Assembly: GCF_019216885.1 (NCBI RefSeq)
Contig: NZ_JAAQRC020000001.1
Location: 434,001 to 498,000 of the forward strand
Source of the DNA: Methylobacterium sp. SyP6R
GTDB lineage: Bacteria; Pseudomonadota; Alphaproteobacteria; Rhizobiales; Beijerinckiaceae
Reading direction: 5' to 3'
DNA: 64,000 nt
The position numbers were made by a program, and so were the translations under genes. Shown here piece by piece: positions 19,030 through 27,803 of the stretch. A model generated the notes under the pieces. The model searched no databases and was not told the DNA's origin. It was given only the letters and a program-made list of their open reading frames with translations. The stretch's first letter is position 1. The number at the start of each line of letters is the position of its first letter.

Positions 19030-19824
19030 TCAGGCGATGGTCGGCACGATCCCGCCCTCGACCCGCAGGCTCGCACCGTTGGTCGCCGCCGCAAGCGGGC
19101 TCGCCAGATAGGCCACGAGGCCTGCGATCTCCTCGGGCTCGATCATCCGGGCAAGCAGCGAGAGCGGGCGGTGGACCCGGAAGAACTCCGCCTCCAGTTC
19201 GGCCGGCGGGGCGTCCGGGTCCGAGGCGACGCTCTTCAGGAAGTCCACGATGCCCTCCGAGCGGGTCGGGCCGGGCATCACCGCGTTCACCGTCACGCCG
19301 GTGCCGCGGGTGCGCTGGGCCAGGCCCCGGGTGATCGTCAGCTGCGCGGTCTTCGACACCGCGTAGTGCAGCATGTCGGGCGGCGGCACGAGGCCGGATT
19401 CGCTCGACACGAACACGATCCGCCCGGAATTTTTTTCCAGCATGCCGGGGAAATAGGCCTGGGCCAGCCGCGCGCCCGAGACGACGTTGACCTCGAACAG
19501 GCGGTGCCAATCGGCGTCGGTGATCTCCTCGAACGCCTTGGCTTCGTAGATGCCGAGGTTGTTGACCAGGATGTCGACCGCCGGCAAAGCCGCGACCAAA
19601 GCCGCCGCGCCGTCCGCGGTCGCCGGATCGGCCAGCACCGTGCGGGGCGCCCGCGCGCCGGGCTCGGCGGCGATCACGGCCGCGGCCGCATCGAGCTTGC
19701 CCTGGTTGCGGCCGGGCAGCACCACCTCGGCGCCTTCCGCGGCGAGGCGGCGGGCGATGGCGAGCCCGATGCCCGCGGTGGCGCCGGTGACGAGGGCGAT
19801 CTTGCCGCCGATCTTCAGGTCCAT
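19030..19824 (-). CDS. short-chain dehydrogenase/reductase
   Basis: 264-aa classical SDR. Cofactor motif TGATAGIGLA near residue 13, NNLG near 88, catalytic Ser in VSSESG and the YxxxK pair in YAVSKTA. The cofactor loop VLPGRNQGKLDAA, with Arg at the usual site, suggests NADP(H). The substrate is unknown. ATG at 19824. It is divergent from a LysR regulator whose start is 106 bp away, so it is probably that regulator's target. Confidence 0.9.
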   Translation of the reverse strand: MDLKIGGKIALVTGATAGIGLAIARRLAAEGAEVVLPGRNQGKLDAAAAVIAAEPGARAPRTVLADPATADGAAALVAALPAVDILVNNLGIYEAKAFEEITDADWHRLFEVNVVSGARLAQAYFPGMLEKNSGRIVFVSSESGLVPPPDMLHYAVSKTAQLTITRGLAQRTRGTGVTVNAVMPGPTRSEGIVDFLKSVASDPDAPPAELEAEFFRVHRPLSLLARMIEPEEIAGLVAYLASPLAAATNGASLRVEGGIVPTIA

Positions 19825-19891
19825 GGTCGGTCTCCGTCTCTGGAGGTCCCGAGATGACGATGCCGGGGATTGATGACCAGCGCGCGGGCCG

Positions 19892-19906
19892 GCACGATGA
19901 TCGTGC
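19892..19906. promoter_or_regulatory. operator candidate for the SDR/LysR pair
   Basis: GCACGAT-G-ATCGTGC, a perfect 7-bp inverted repeat, lies in the 106-bp divergent intergenic region, 25 bp before the LysR start. Position and symmetry suit a LysR regulator binding site. Confidence 0.45.
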
Positions 19907-19930
19907 ATCGGACGCAACAATGGACCGGCG

Positions 19931-20827
19931 ATGGACAACCGCCTCGGCGAGATGGAGGCCTTCGTGCAGGTGGCCCGCCGCGGCAGCTTCGCGGCCGCCG
20001 CCAAGGCCCTGCGCTGCACCCCCTCGGCGGTGAGCCGGGCGGTGGCGCGGCTGGAATCACGCCTCGGCGTCGGCCTGATCCGGCGCACCACCCGGGCGAT
20101 GACCCTGACGCCGGAGGGCGAGACGTACCTCGTCCGCGCGGGCGAGCTGATCGCCGAGTTCGACGCGATCGAGGACGGCTTCGGCCGCGACGCCGCCCAG
20201 CCGAGCGGGCTTCTCCGGGTCAACGCCTCGGTGCCGTTCGGTATGAAGGCGATCCTGCCGGTGCTGCCGCGCTTTCTCATCGAGCAGCCGCGGATGCGGG
20301 TCGATCTCGCGCTCACCGACGACGTGGTCGATCTCGTCGAGGCACGCGCCGACGTGGCGATCCGCATCGGCCCTCTGCGCGACACGAGTCTGCGGGCGAA
20401 GCGTTTAGGCCGCAGCCGCCTCGCGGTGGTGGCGGCTCCCGCCTACCTGGAGCGCTGCGGCACGCCCGCCCATCCGGACGCGCTTGGCCCTCACAACTGC
20501 CTCAATTTCAGCTTCCGCCGCTCGCTGGACACCTGGCCGTTCCTGATCGACGGGGCGGTGGTGCAGCGGCCGGTCCACGGCACCTTCTTCGGCAATTCCG
20601 GCGAGGTGGTGCGGCTGATGGCGCTCGGCGGCGCCGGGCTTGCCCGTCTCGCCCGCTTCCACGTCGACGAGGACATCGCGGCCGGCCGCCTCGTGCCGGT
20701 GCTCGAAGAGTTCAGCCCGGGCGACGCGGAGGACATCCATGCCCTCTATGCCGGGCACGAGCGGCTGTCCTCGCGTATCCGCTGCTTCGTGGATTTCCTC
20801 GCGGCGCACGCGGTGGTCCGCGGGTGA
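19931..20827 (+). CDS. LysR-family regulator (divergent from SDR)
   Basis: 298-aa LTTR. The winged HTH covers about residues 1-60 (GSFAAAAKALRCTPSAVSRA, ARLESRLGVGLIRRTTRAMTLT), followed by a type 2 periplasmic-binding-like effector domain (PSGLLRVNASVPFG, GNSGEVVRLMALGGAGLARL). The effector-domain pattern is of the DsdA/YafC group that often controls an adjacent oxidoreductase. It is divergent from the SDR gene with one candidate operator between them. The effector is unknown. Confidence 0.92.
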   Translation: MDNRLGEMEAFVQVARRGSFAAAAKALRCTPSAVSRAVARLESRLGVGLIRRTTRAMTLTPEGETYLVRAGELIAEFDAIEDGFGRDAAQPSGLLRVNASVPFGMKAILPVLPRFLIEQPRMRVDLALTDDVVDLVEARADVAIRIGPLRDTSLRAKRLGRSRLAVVAAPAYLERCGTPAHPDALGPHNCLNFSFRRSLDTWPFLIDGAVVQRPVHGTFFGNSGEVVRLMALGGAGLARLARFHVDEDIAAGRLVPVLEEFSPGDAEDIHALYAGHERLSSRIRCFVDFLAAHAVVRG

Positions 20828-21135
20828 GGCCGCCCCGGCAGGCCGGCGCGGTCGGTCCGCGTCGTTTGGACGTGGGGTCTACGAAGTGGGACGTACGAGC
20901 ATGGAGGACACGGTCACGCTCGGGCACACTCCGGACTTCACCGGAGCGCGCGCCGACCGCGCCCGAACGCGGCGGAGTCTGTTTGTCATCATGTCGTCCT
21001 GGTTCTTACGGCTCGTCGCCGCCCTCCTCGGAAAGCTGCCGGGGCGTCCGTCCTCCGATCGCTGCGCCTGCATCCTGCTCGGCGACGGGCGTGGCGTCTC
21101 GTGGTCTGGGAACAGCGAGGCGGCCGGCCCGACGC
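20828..21135. other. 308-bp intergenic gap, no supported gene
   Basis: Between convergent LysR genes. One 88-codon open frame from an ATG at 20901 runs 32 bp into the 3' end of the next gene on the other strand. It has no recognisable motif and ordinary GC-rich codon statistics, so I do not call it. Confidence 0.5.
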
Positions 21136-22062
21136 TCAGCGGTCCGACTCCGCCACCTGCGCGGTGATCCACTCCCGGAAGCGGGCGACCTTCGGGGCGT
21201 CGTCCTCGGTCGGGGTGACGAGGAAGAAGCTGTAGGGGCTCGCCACCTCGTCGGGGAAGGGCCGGACCAGTCCGGTACCGGTGACGAGATCACCGCCCAG
21301 CACCCGTGTGGCGAGGCCGACCCCGCCACCGGCGGTGGCGACCTGCAGGATCATGAAGGTGTGGGTGAAGCGGGGCCCGCGCGAGGCATCGATGCCGGTG
21401 ACGCCCGCCGCGGCGAGCCACTGCGACCAGTCCACCGCCTCGACGTCGATCGGGTCGTCGTCGTGAAGCAGCGTGTGGCGGGCGAGATCCCCGGGTGAGC
21501 GCAGCGGCGGCTCGCCGTCGCGCAGGGCCGGGCTGCAGACCGGGAAGACGACGTCGTGCATCAGGAGGTCGGAGCGCAGGCCCGGATAGCGCCCGCGCCC
21601 GTGCCGGATCGCCACGTCCGCGTCGTCGCGGGAAAAGTCCACCAGCCGGTTGTTGGCGACGACCCGCACGTCGAGGTCGGGATTTTGCGTCCGGAAGCTG
21701 CTCATGCGCGGGATCAGCCACAGGCTGGCGAAGGAATGGGTGGTGCTCACCGTCAGCACGTGGTCCTGGCCTTGACGCCGCAGCCGGGCGGTCGCCTCGG
21801 CGAGCCCGTCCAGCAGCTCGCCGGCGGCGACCGCGAAGCGCTGGCCCGCCGGAGTGAGGACGACGCCGCGGCTCGGCAGGCGGCGAAAGAGGGCGAGGCC
21901 GAACCAGCCCTCCAGGATCTTCACCTGTTGCGCCACCGCGCCGGCACTCACCCCGAGCTCGTCCCCGGCCTCGTGGAAGGTGGCGTGGCGCGAGGCGGCC
22001 TCGAAGGCCCGCACGGCATTGAGCGGCGGCAGGCGGCGGCGGGGAGTCCGGTCGAGGGCCAC
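21136..22062 (-). CDS. LysR-family regulator, GcvA-like
   Basis: 308-aa LTTR beginning VALDRTPRRRLPPLNAVRAF, the LPPLNALRAFEAAARH-like opening typical of GcvA regulators. HTH: ATFHEAGDELGVSAGAVAQQ. Effector domain: LTVSTTHSFASLWLIPR, DVAIRHGRG and GGGVGLATRVLGGDLVTG. Start is the GTG at 22062, preceded by TTGGAGGA at good spacing; the longer open frame upstream has no conserved sequence. It is divergent from a small DUF1127 gene with 124 bp between, so it may regulate that gene and itself. GcvA proteins usually govern an amino acid or beta-lactamase function; none is adjacent. Confidence 0.92.
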   Translation of the reverse strand: MALDRTPRRRLPPLNAVRAFEAASRHATFHEAGDELGVSAGAVAQQVKILEGWFGLALFRRLPSRGVVLTPAGQRFAVAAGELLDGLAEATARLRRQGQDHVLTVSTTHSFASLWLIPRMSSFRTQNPDLDVRVVANNRLVDFSRDDADVAIRHGRGRYPGLRSDLLMHDVVFPVCSPALRDGEPPLRSPGDLARHTLLHDDDPIDVEAVDWSQWLAAAGVTGIDASRGPRFTHTFMILQVATAGGGVGLATRVLGGDLVTGTGLVRPFPDEVASPYSFFLVTPTEDDAPKVARFREWITAQVAESDR

Positions 22063-22186
22063 GATGCGATCCTCCAAGTGACCCAGATTTCCTGGGGCGA
22101 CGGACGAGTCGATCTGGTTTGATCGGCGGGCTCCGAAAAGGCAATCTCCCTCCATCAGCAACACCCCGTCCGACTTGGAGAGAGCC

Positions 22187-22417
22187 ATGACGACCCTCGT
22201 CGCTGGCCGAGGAAACCTGCGCCTCGTTCCCACCATCCGTGTCGGTGCGCCGCGCCGGCGCTCCGCCGTCTCGCTGCTCCAGCGGCTCGAATTGTGGGCC
22301 GACCGCTGGCACGAGCGCCGCGCGCTGCTCGCCTGCCCCGACGAACTGCTGAAGGATGTCGGCCTGTCGCGGGCCGATGCGGCGCGCGAGGCGGGGAAGC
22401 CGTTCTGGATCGAGTGA
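22187..22417 (+). CDS. DUF1127 (YjiS-like) small basic protein
   Basis: 76-aa arginine-rich protein. The C-terminal half has the DUF1127 pattern: LELWADRWHERRALLACPDE, LLKDVGLSRADAAREA, KPFW. Such proteins are RNA-binding or metabolic modulators in other alphaproteobacteria (phosphate and carbon metabolism, sRNA turnover). ATG at 22187 with GGAGAGA just upstream; a TTG at 22175 would add four residues but overlaps the ribosome binding site. Divergent from the GcvA-like regulator. Confidence 0.85.
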   Translation: MTTLVAGRGNLRLVPTIRVGAPRRRSAVSLLQRLELWADRWHERRALLACPDELLKDVGLSRADAAREAGKPFWIE

Positions 22418-22442
22418 GGTCGCCGTGTGAGGCGCGGGCATT

Positions 22443-22708
22443 CCCCTCTCCCCGACAGATCCCGGGCTTGCCCGGGATCTGCAAGCGACGGACGAAGTCG
22501 GGCAAGCCCGACTTCGTTGCGGGGAGAGGCCTGAGCTCCGGAGGGGCTCAGGGAGCCCGGCAGCGAACCGCAGGTTCGCCGCGAGGGTGAGGGGGTGTTT
22601 CCGGAGGCGTCTCCTACGCTTTCCGATTGATCGCTTCGCGATGCGGAAAGCGGCTTCGCTCAGGCGCCGCGCGGCCCGCACAACGCCTCAGCCGAACCCC
22701 CTCACGCC
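22443..22708. repeat. family B repeat, copy 1 (row of nested hairpins)
   Basis: A run of inverted repeats: AGATCCCGGGC/GCCCGGGATCT, GAAGTCGGGC/GCCCGACTTC, CCTGAGC/GCTCAGG and GCGAACC/GGTTCGC, bounded by CCTCTCCCCG/CGGGGAGAGG. A segment of about 100 bp (GGGGAGAGGCC to GTTTCCGGAGG) is nearly the same as at 27485-27560. It fills the gap between the DUF1127 gene and the convergent cysteine synthase gene. Confidence 0.75.
22618..22650. repeat. family C short hairpin (GCTTTCCG ... CGGAAAGC), copy 1
   Basis: GCTTTCCG and CGGAAAGC arms around ATCGCTTCGCGAT, itself palindromic. An almost identical element lies at 30315-30347. It sits inside the family B copy. Confidence 0.7.
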
Positions 22709-22711
22709 CCC

Positions 22712-23755
22712 TTACGCCACCAACCCCGGATCGATCGCCCGCGGGTGCGCCAGCCAGTGCGGCACCGGCAGGTCGCGGGCGCGCAGGAAATCGGGATCGA
22801 ACAGCTTCGAGGCGTAGCGGGTGCCGTAATCGCACAGGATCGTCACGATGGTGTGGCCCGGGCCGAGATGGCGGGCGAGCCGGATCGCGCCTGCCACGTT
22901 GATCCCCGACGAGCCGCCGAGGCACAGGCCCTCCTCCTCCAGCAGGCCGAAGACCAGCGGCAGTGCTTCCGCGTCGGGGATGCCGAAGGAGATGTCGGGC
23001 CGAAAACCCTCGAGGTTGCCGGTGATGCGGCCCTGGCCGATGCCCTCGGTGATCGAGGTGCCCGAGGCCTTGAGCTCGCCGGTGGCGTAGTACGGGTGCA
23101 GCGCCGAGCCGTCGGGATCGGCGAGCCCGATCGTCACCCCGGGATGGCGGGCGCGCAACGCCGCCGCGGTGCCGGCAAGCGTGCCGCCGGTGCCGGCCGC
23201 GCAGATGAAGCCGTCGACCTTGCCGTCCGTCGCCTCCCAGATCTCGGGCCCCGTCGTGGCGATGTGCGCCTCGCGGTTGGCGAGGTTGTCGAACTGGTCG
23301 GCGAAGAAGGCGCCGCCGGGCTCGGTCGCGGCGAGGCGCTCGGCGAGGCGGCCTGCCACCTTCACGTAGTTGTTGGGGTTGGCGAACGGCACCGCCGGCA
23401 CCTCGACGAGGTCGGCCCCGGCGAGACGCAACGCCTGCTTCTTCTCCGCCGACTGGGTCTCCGGGATCACGATCACCGTGCGATAGCCGCGCGCCGCGCC
23501 GACGAGCGCGAGGCCGATGCCGGTATTGCCCGCCGTGCCCTCGACGATGGTGCCGCCCGGCCGCAAGCTGCCGGCGCGTTCGGCCGCCTCGACCATGGAC
23601 AGGGCGGCGCGGTCCTTGACCGACTGGCCCGGATTCAGGAACTCGGCCTTGCCCAGGATGGTGCAGCCGGTCTCCTCCGAGGCGCGCTTGAGGCGGATCA
23701 GCGGCGTGCCGCCAATCGCGGCGAGGATGTCGGAGCGGATCATCGCGAAGGTCAT
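22712..23755 (-). CDS. cysK: cysteine synthase A-type PLP enzyme
   Basis: 347-aa fold-type II PLP enzyme that forms cysteine from O-acetylserine and sulfide. PLP lysine K47 in NPGQSVKDRA; phosphate-binding loop GTGGTLAGT; substrate loop EGTAGNTGIG; C-terminal GGSSGIN and the serine-loop segment. The asparagine loop reads GTAGNTG where CysK usually has TSGNTG, and the protein is about 30 residues longer than E. coli CysK, so it may be a CysK2/CBS-like branch. Start ATG 23755; an ATG four codons in (23743) is equally possible. Convergent with the DUF1127 gene and divergent from the indolepyruvate oxidoreductase gene. Confidence 0.85.
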   Translation of the reverse strand: MTFAMIRSDILAAIGGTPLIRLKRASEETGCTILGKAEFLNPGQSVKDRAALSMVEAAERAGSLRPGGTIVEGTAGNTGIGLALVGAARGYRTVIVIPETQSAEKKQALRLAGADLVEVPAVPFANPNNYVKVAGRLAERLAATEPGGAFFADQFDNLANREAHIATTGPEIWEATDGKVDGFICAAGTGGTLAGTAAALRARHPGVTIGLADPDGSALHPYYATGELKASGTSITEGIGQGRITGNLEGFRPDISFGIPDAEALPLVFGLLEEEGLCLGGSSGINVAGAIRLARHLGPGHTIVTILCDYGTRYASKLFDPDFLRARDLPVPHWLAHPRAIDPGLVA

Positions 23756-23970
23756 CCGGGGCTGGCGGGCCTTGCGCCCGCGGGGGTGGCGGTGATGCCG
23801 TGAATGCGAGTGGGCGGCAAGGAGCGCCTGCCTGGAATACCTCCAAGCCGTGTCGTCCGAGCCGCGTTGACGGGGCTGGCCGCAAATGTCAGCCTTCCTG
23901 ACTTAATCGGCGTGGTCCCGAGAGGCCGGTGAAACCGGCCCGCACCGCGCGAGGAGGAGAGGAACACGCG

Positions 23971-26900
23971 ATGGGTTCGCCCGCGACCACCCCGTCCCTT
24001 CGGCCGGTCAGCCTCGACGACAAGTACGATCTCTCCCGCGATCAGGTCTTCGTCACCGGCACGCAAGCCGTCATCCGGATGCTGCTGATGCAGCAGGCCC
24101 GCGACCGGGCGGCGGGGCTCAACACCGCGGGTTTCGTGTCGGGCTATCGCGGCTCGCCGATCGGCGGGCTCGACCAGAACCTGGTGCGGGCCAAGACAGT
24201 GCTCGATCGGGCCAACATCGTGTTCCAGCCCGGCCTCAACGAGGAACTGGCCGCCACCGCCATCTGGGGGGCGCAGCAGGCCGAGATGCGGGGCGAAGGC
24301 CGCTACGACGGCGTGTTCGGCCTCTGGTACGGCAAGGGCCCGGGCGTCGACCGCTCCGGCGACGTGTTCCGCCATGCCAACATGGCCGGCACCGCGCGCC
24401 ACGGCGGCGTGCTGGCGCTGATGGGCGACGACCACACGGCGGAATCCTCCACCGTCGCGCACCAGTCGGAGTTCCACTTCGTCGACGTGATGAGCCCGAT
24501 CCTGAACCCGGCCGGCGTGCAGGAGATCCTGGATTACGGCCTCTACGGCTACGCGATGAGCCGCTATTGCGGCACCTGGGTCGCCTTCAAGTGCGTGAAG
24601 GAGAACATCGAATCGACCGCGAGCGTGGATGCGCGCCTCGACCGGGTGAAGATTCACCTGCCCGACGACTTCCTGATGCCGCCGGGCGGGCTCAACATCC
24701 GCACGCCGGACGGCATCCTGGAGCAGGAGGCCCGCCTCCAGGACTTCAAGCGCGACGCGATGCTGGCCTTCGTGCGGGCCAACAACCTCAACCGGATCGT
24801 GCTCTCAGGGGGCCGCCAGCCGAAGATCGGCATCATCACGGTCGGGAAGTCGTATCTCGACGTGCGCCAGGCGATGGACGACCTCGGCCTCGACGAGGTC
24901 AAGGCCAACGACATGGGGGTGCGGCTCTACAAGGTCGCCTGCCCGTGGCCGCTGTCGCGGCGCGAACTGGCGGAGTTCGCCGACGGCCTCGACCTCGTGA
25001 TGGTGGTCGAGGAGAAGCGATCCTTGATCGAGGTGCAGCTGCGCGAGGAGCTCTACGGGTCGCGCCACCAGCCGGTCTGCATCGGCAAGCGCGACGAGGA
25101 CGGAAATTCGCTCTTCCCCGTCAAGGGCGCCCTCGATCCCAACGACATCGCGGTGGCGCTCGGTGAGCGGCTGCTGCGCTACCACCGCAACGACGACCTC
25201 GCGGCCCGCGTCGCCCGCCTCAAGGGCGCGCAGGAGCGGCTGGCGGCGACCGCCGACATCGCGGCGCGCATCCCGCATTTCTGCGCCGGCTGCCCGCACA
25301 ATTCCTCGACCAAGGTGCCCGAGGGCATGCGGGCCTATGCCGGCATCGGCTGCCACTACATGGCGCAGTGGATGGACCGCAGCACCGACGGCTTCACCCA
25401 GATGGGCGGCGAGGGCGCGAACTGGATCGGCGAGAACGCCTTCTCCAAGCGCGGCCACGTCTTCCAGAATCTCGGCGACGGCACCTACAACCATTCGGGC
25501 TCGCTGGCCCTGCGATGGGCCGTCGATACCGGCACCACCATCACCTACAAGATCCTGTTCAACGACGCGGTGGCGATGACCGGCGGCCAGCCGCACGAGG
25601 GCGGGCTCACCGTCGACCGCATCGCCGCGCAGGTGCGGGCGGAGGGCGTCGAGCGCATCGCGCTCGTCACCGACGAGCCGGACAAATACCCCTCGACGGT
25701 GAGCTGGCCGCACGGGCTGACGATCCACCACCGCGACGAGCTGGACGCGGTCCAGCGGGAACTGGCCGGGGTGCCGGGCGTCTCGGTGATGATCTACGAC
25801 CAGACCTGCGCCTCCGAGAAACGCCGCCGGCGCAAGCGCAACGCCTATCCCGATCCCGACAAGCGGGTGATCATCAACGAACTCGTCTGCGAAGGCTGCG
25901 GCGATTGCTCGGTGCAGTCGAACTGCGTCGCGGTGCAGCCGGTCGAGACCGAGTTCGGCCGCAAGCGCCGCATCGACCAGTCCGGCTGCAACAAGGACTT
26001 TTCCTGCGTGAAGGGCTTCTGCCCGTCCTTCGTGACGGTGCATGGGGCGAAGCCCCGCAGCCGGCCGCCCGGTGTCCCGGTGACGACCGACGCGGCGCCG
26101 GATGCGGGTCTCCCCGAGCCCGCGATTCCGGAGATCGCCGGCACCTACAACCTGATCGTCACCGGCGTCGGCGGCACCGGCGTGGTGACGATCGGGGCGA
26201 TCCTCGGCATGGCGGCGCATCTCGAGGGCAAGGGCCTCGGCATGATCGACATGGCCGGCCTCGCCCAGAAGGGCGGGGCGGTGTTCAGCCACGTGCGGCT
26301 GGCGAACCGCCAGGAGGACATCCACGCCATCCGGGTCGGGGCGGGCGCGGCCGATCTCGTGCTCGGCTGCGACCTCGTGGTCAGCGGCAACCGCAAGGTG
26401 CTGTCGGCGATTGCGAAGGGCCGCACCCACCTCGTCGTCAACACCGCCGAGGTGATGCCGGGCGAGTTCACCCGCCGGCCCGATTTCTCCCTGCCGGCCG
26501 AGCGGATCAAGCGGGCGATCCGCGAGGCCGCAGGCGCCGACGCCGCCGATTTCACCGATGCGACGAGCCTCGCGGTCTCGATGCTCGGCAATGCGCTCGC
26601 CGCCAACATGTTCATGTTGGGCTACGCCTGGCAGCGCGGGCGGGTGCCGCTGTCGCGGGACGCACTCCTGAAGGCGATCGAGCTCAACCGCGAGGCGGTG
26701 GCGATGAACCTCGCCGCCTTCGCCTGGGGGCGGCGCGCGGCGGCTCGACCCGAGACGATGCGGGCGGTCGAGGCCCCCGCCCCGGAGCAGGCGCCGGATC
26801 TCGACGGCGTCATCGCCAGGCGCGTCGCCTTCCTCACCGCCTACCAGGATTCGGCTTATGCCGACCGTTACGGAAAGGCCGTGGCGGCCGTGCGGGCTCG

Positions 26901-27462
26901 CGAAGCCGCGATCGTGCCGGGCCAGTCGGCGCTCGCCGAGGCCGCCGCGCGCTCGCTGTTCCGGCTCATGGCCTACAAGGACGAATACGAGGTCGCGCGG
27001 CTCTACACCGACGGCAGCTTCCAGGCGCAAGTTCAGCGCACCTTCGAGGGCGAGACCCTTCGCTACGAGTTCCACCTCGCCCCGCCGCTGCTGGCCCGCC
27101 GCGACCCCGCCACCGGCCGGCCGCGCAAGATGACCTTCGGGCCGTGGATGATGAAGGCGTTCGGGGTGCTGGCCCGGATGAAGGCCTTGCGCGGCACCGC
27201 CTTCGATCCGTTCGGCTACACGCAGGAGCGGCGCGAGGAGCGGCGGCTGGTGCAGGATTTCGAGGTGCGGATGGCCGAGATCGCCCGCGACCTGACGCCG
27301 GCCAACCACGCCACGGCAGTGGGCCTCGCCGGCCTGCCCCAGCGCATCCGCGGCTACGGGCCGGTGAAGGCGAAGAACCTCGCGGCGGTACGGGAGGAGG
27401 AGGCGGCGCTGCTGGCACGGTTCCGCAACAAGGACGCCCCGCTCGCGACGGCGGCGGAGTAG
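23971..27462 (+). CDS. indolepyruvate ferredoxin oxidoreductase, fused alpha/beta-gamma subunits
   Basis: 1163-aa fusion that oxidatively decarboxylates aryl- or branched-chain 2-oxoacids to acyl-CoA with TPP and an iron-sulfur acceptor. Visible parts: N-terminal pyrimidine-binding domain (SGYRGSPIGGLDQNL), TPP-binding half (CAGCPHNSSTK, GGEGANWIG, GDGTYNHSG), a Cys-rich motif CEGCGDCSVQSNC near residue 645, and a C-terminal gamma domain (GVGGTGVVTIGAILG, AGLAQKGGAVFSH). Length and order match the single-chain enzymes of aerobic alpha- and betaproteobacteria. Start ATG at 23971 behind GAGGAGGAGAGG; the 14-codon upstream extension is noise. Probably used in aromatic or branched-chain amino acid breakdown. 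Confidence 0.93.
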   Translation: MGSPATTPSLRPVSLDDKYDLSRDQVFVTGTQAVIRMLLMQQARDRAAGLNTAGFVSGYRGSPIGGLDQNLVRAKTVLDRANIVFQPGLNEELAATAIWGAQQAEMRGEGRYDGVFGLWYGKGPGVDRSGDVFRHANMAGTARHGGVLALMGDDHTAESSTVAHQSEFHFVDVMSPILNPAGVQEILDYGLYGYAMSRYCGTWVAFKCVKENIESTASVDARLDRVKIHLPDDFLMPPGGLNIRTPDGILEQEARLQDFKRDAMLAFVRANNLNRIVLSGGRQPKIGIITVGKSYLDVRQAMDDLGLDEVKANDMGVRLYKVACPWPLSRRELAEFADGLDLVMVVEEKRSLIEVQLREELYGSRHQPVCIGKRDEDGNSLFPVKGALDPNDIAVALGERLLRYHRNDDLAARVARLKGAQERLAATADIAARIPHFCAGCPHNSSTKVPEGMRAYAGIGCHYMAQWMDRSTDGFTQMGGEGANWIGENAFSKRGHVFQNLGDGTYNHSGSLALRWAVDTGTTITYKILFNDAVAMTGGQPHEGGLTVDRIAAQVRAEGVERIALVTDEPDKYPSTVSWPHGLTIHHRDELDAVQRELAGVPGVSVMIYDQTCASEKRRRRKRNAYPDPDKRVIINELVCEGCGDCSVQSNCVAVQPVETEFGRKRRIDQSGCNKDFSCVKGFCPSFVTVHGAKPRSRPPGVPVTTDAAPDAGLPEPAIPEIAGTYNLIVTGVGGTGVVTIGAILGMAAHLEGKGLGMIDMAGLAQKGGAVFSHVRLANRQEDIHAIRVGAGAADLVLGCDLVVSGNRKVLSAIAKGRTHLVVNTAEVMPGEFTRRPDFSLPAERIKRAIREAAGADAADFTDATSLAVSMLGNALAANMFMLGYAWQRGRVPLSRDALLKAIELNREAVAMNLAAFAWGRRAAARPETMRAVEAPAPEQAPDLDGVIARRVAFLTAYQDSAYADRYGKAVAAVRAREAAIVPGQSALAEAAARSLFRLMAYKDEYEVARLYTDGSFQAQVQRTFEGETLRYEFHLAPPLLARRDPATGRPRKMTFGPWMMKAFGVLARMKALRGTAFDPFGYTQERREERRLVQDFEVRMAEIARDLTPANHATAVGLAGLPQRIRGYGPVKAKNLAAVREEEAALLARFRNKDAPLATAAE

Positions 27463-27472
27463 GCGCCTTCCT

Positions 27473-27660
27473 CCTCTCCCCGCGGGCGGGGAGAGGCCCG
27501 AGCTCCGAAGGGGCTCGGGGAGCCCGGAGGGCGAGGGTGAGGGGGTGTTTCCGGAGGAGCCTCACTCGTCGAGACCCCCTCACCCTCGCTCCGGCTTTCG
27601 CCTCCGCTTGCCGTGTCTCTTGGACAGAGACACGGCCCTCTCCCCGCCCGCGGGGAGAGG
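27473..27660. repeat. family B repeat, copy 2
   Basis: Terminal inverted repeats CCTCTCCCCGCGGGCGGGGA and TCCCCGCCCGCGGGGAGAGG run 24 bp. Inner inverted repeats are GAGGGTGAGGGGGT/ACCCCCTCACCCTC and CCGTGTCTC/GAGACACGG. The left half is nearly identical to 22523-22615. It lies between the indolepyruvate oxidoreductase and DUF1989 genes, which point the same way, and could end transcription of the first. The rest of the 341-bp gap shows nothing else. Confidence 0.75.
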
Positions 27661-27803
27661 GGAAGCCCGCGCCTCTTCTTTTCCCCGGACAGCTTCGCGC
27701 CGGGCGGGAAACGCGGGACTCGCGCCCGCCCTGGCTCGGTATTTGCCCCTCTCCTCCGCGTCTGCCACTCCCGGCGCATCCCACCCCACCCGGAGCCCCC
27801 GGC

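Noticed and set aside
20901-21167. 88-codon open frame between two LysR genes
   Set aside because: It runs into the 3' end of the opposite gene, has no motif or ribosome binding site and ordinary background composition.
22443-22708. Row of hairpins considered as a CRISPR array
   Set aside because: Stems are all different and there are no regular repeats and spacers or cas genes.
27540-27803. In-frame upstream extension of the DUF1989 gene through the repeat
   Set aside because: The extension reads through hairpin DNA and is not conserved; the ATG at 27804 with GGAG gives the family N-terminus.
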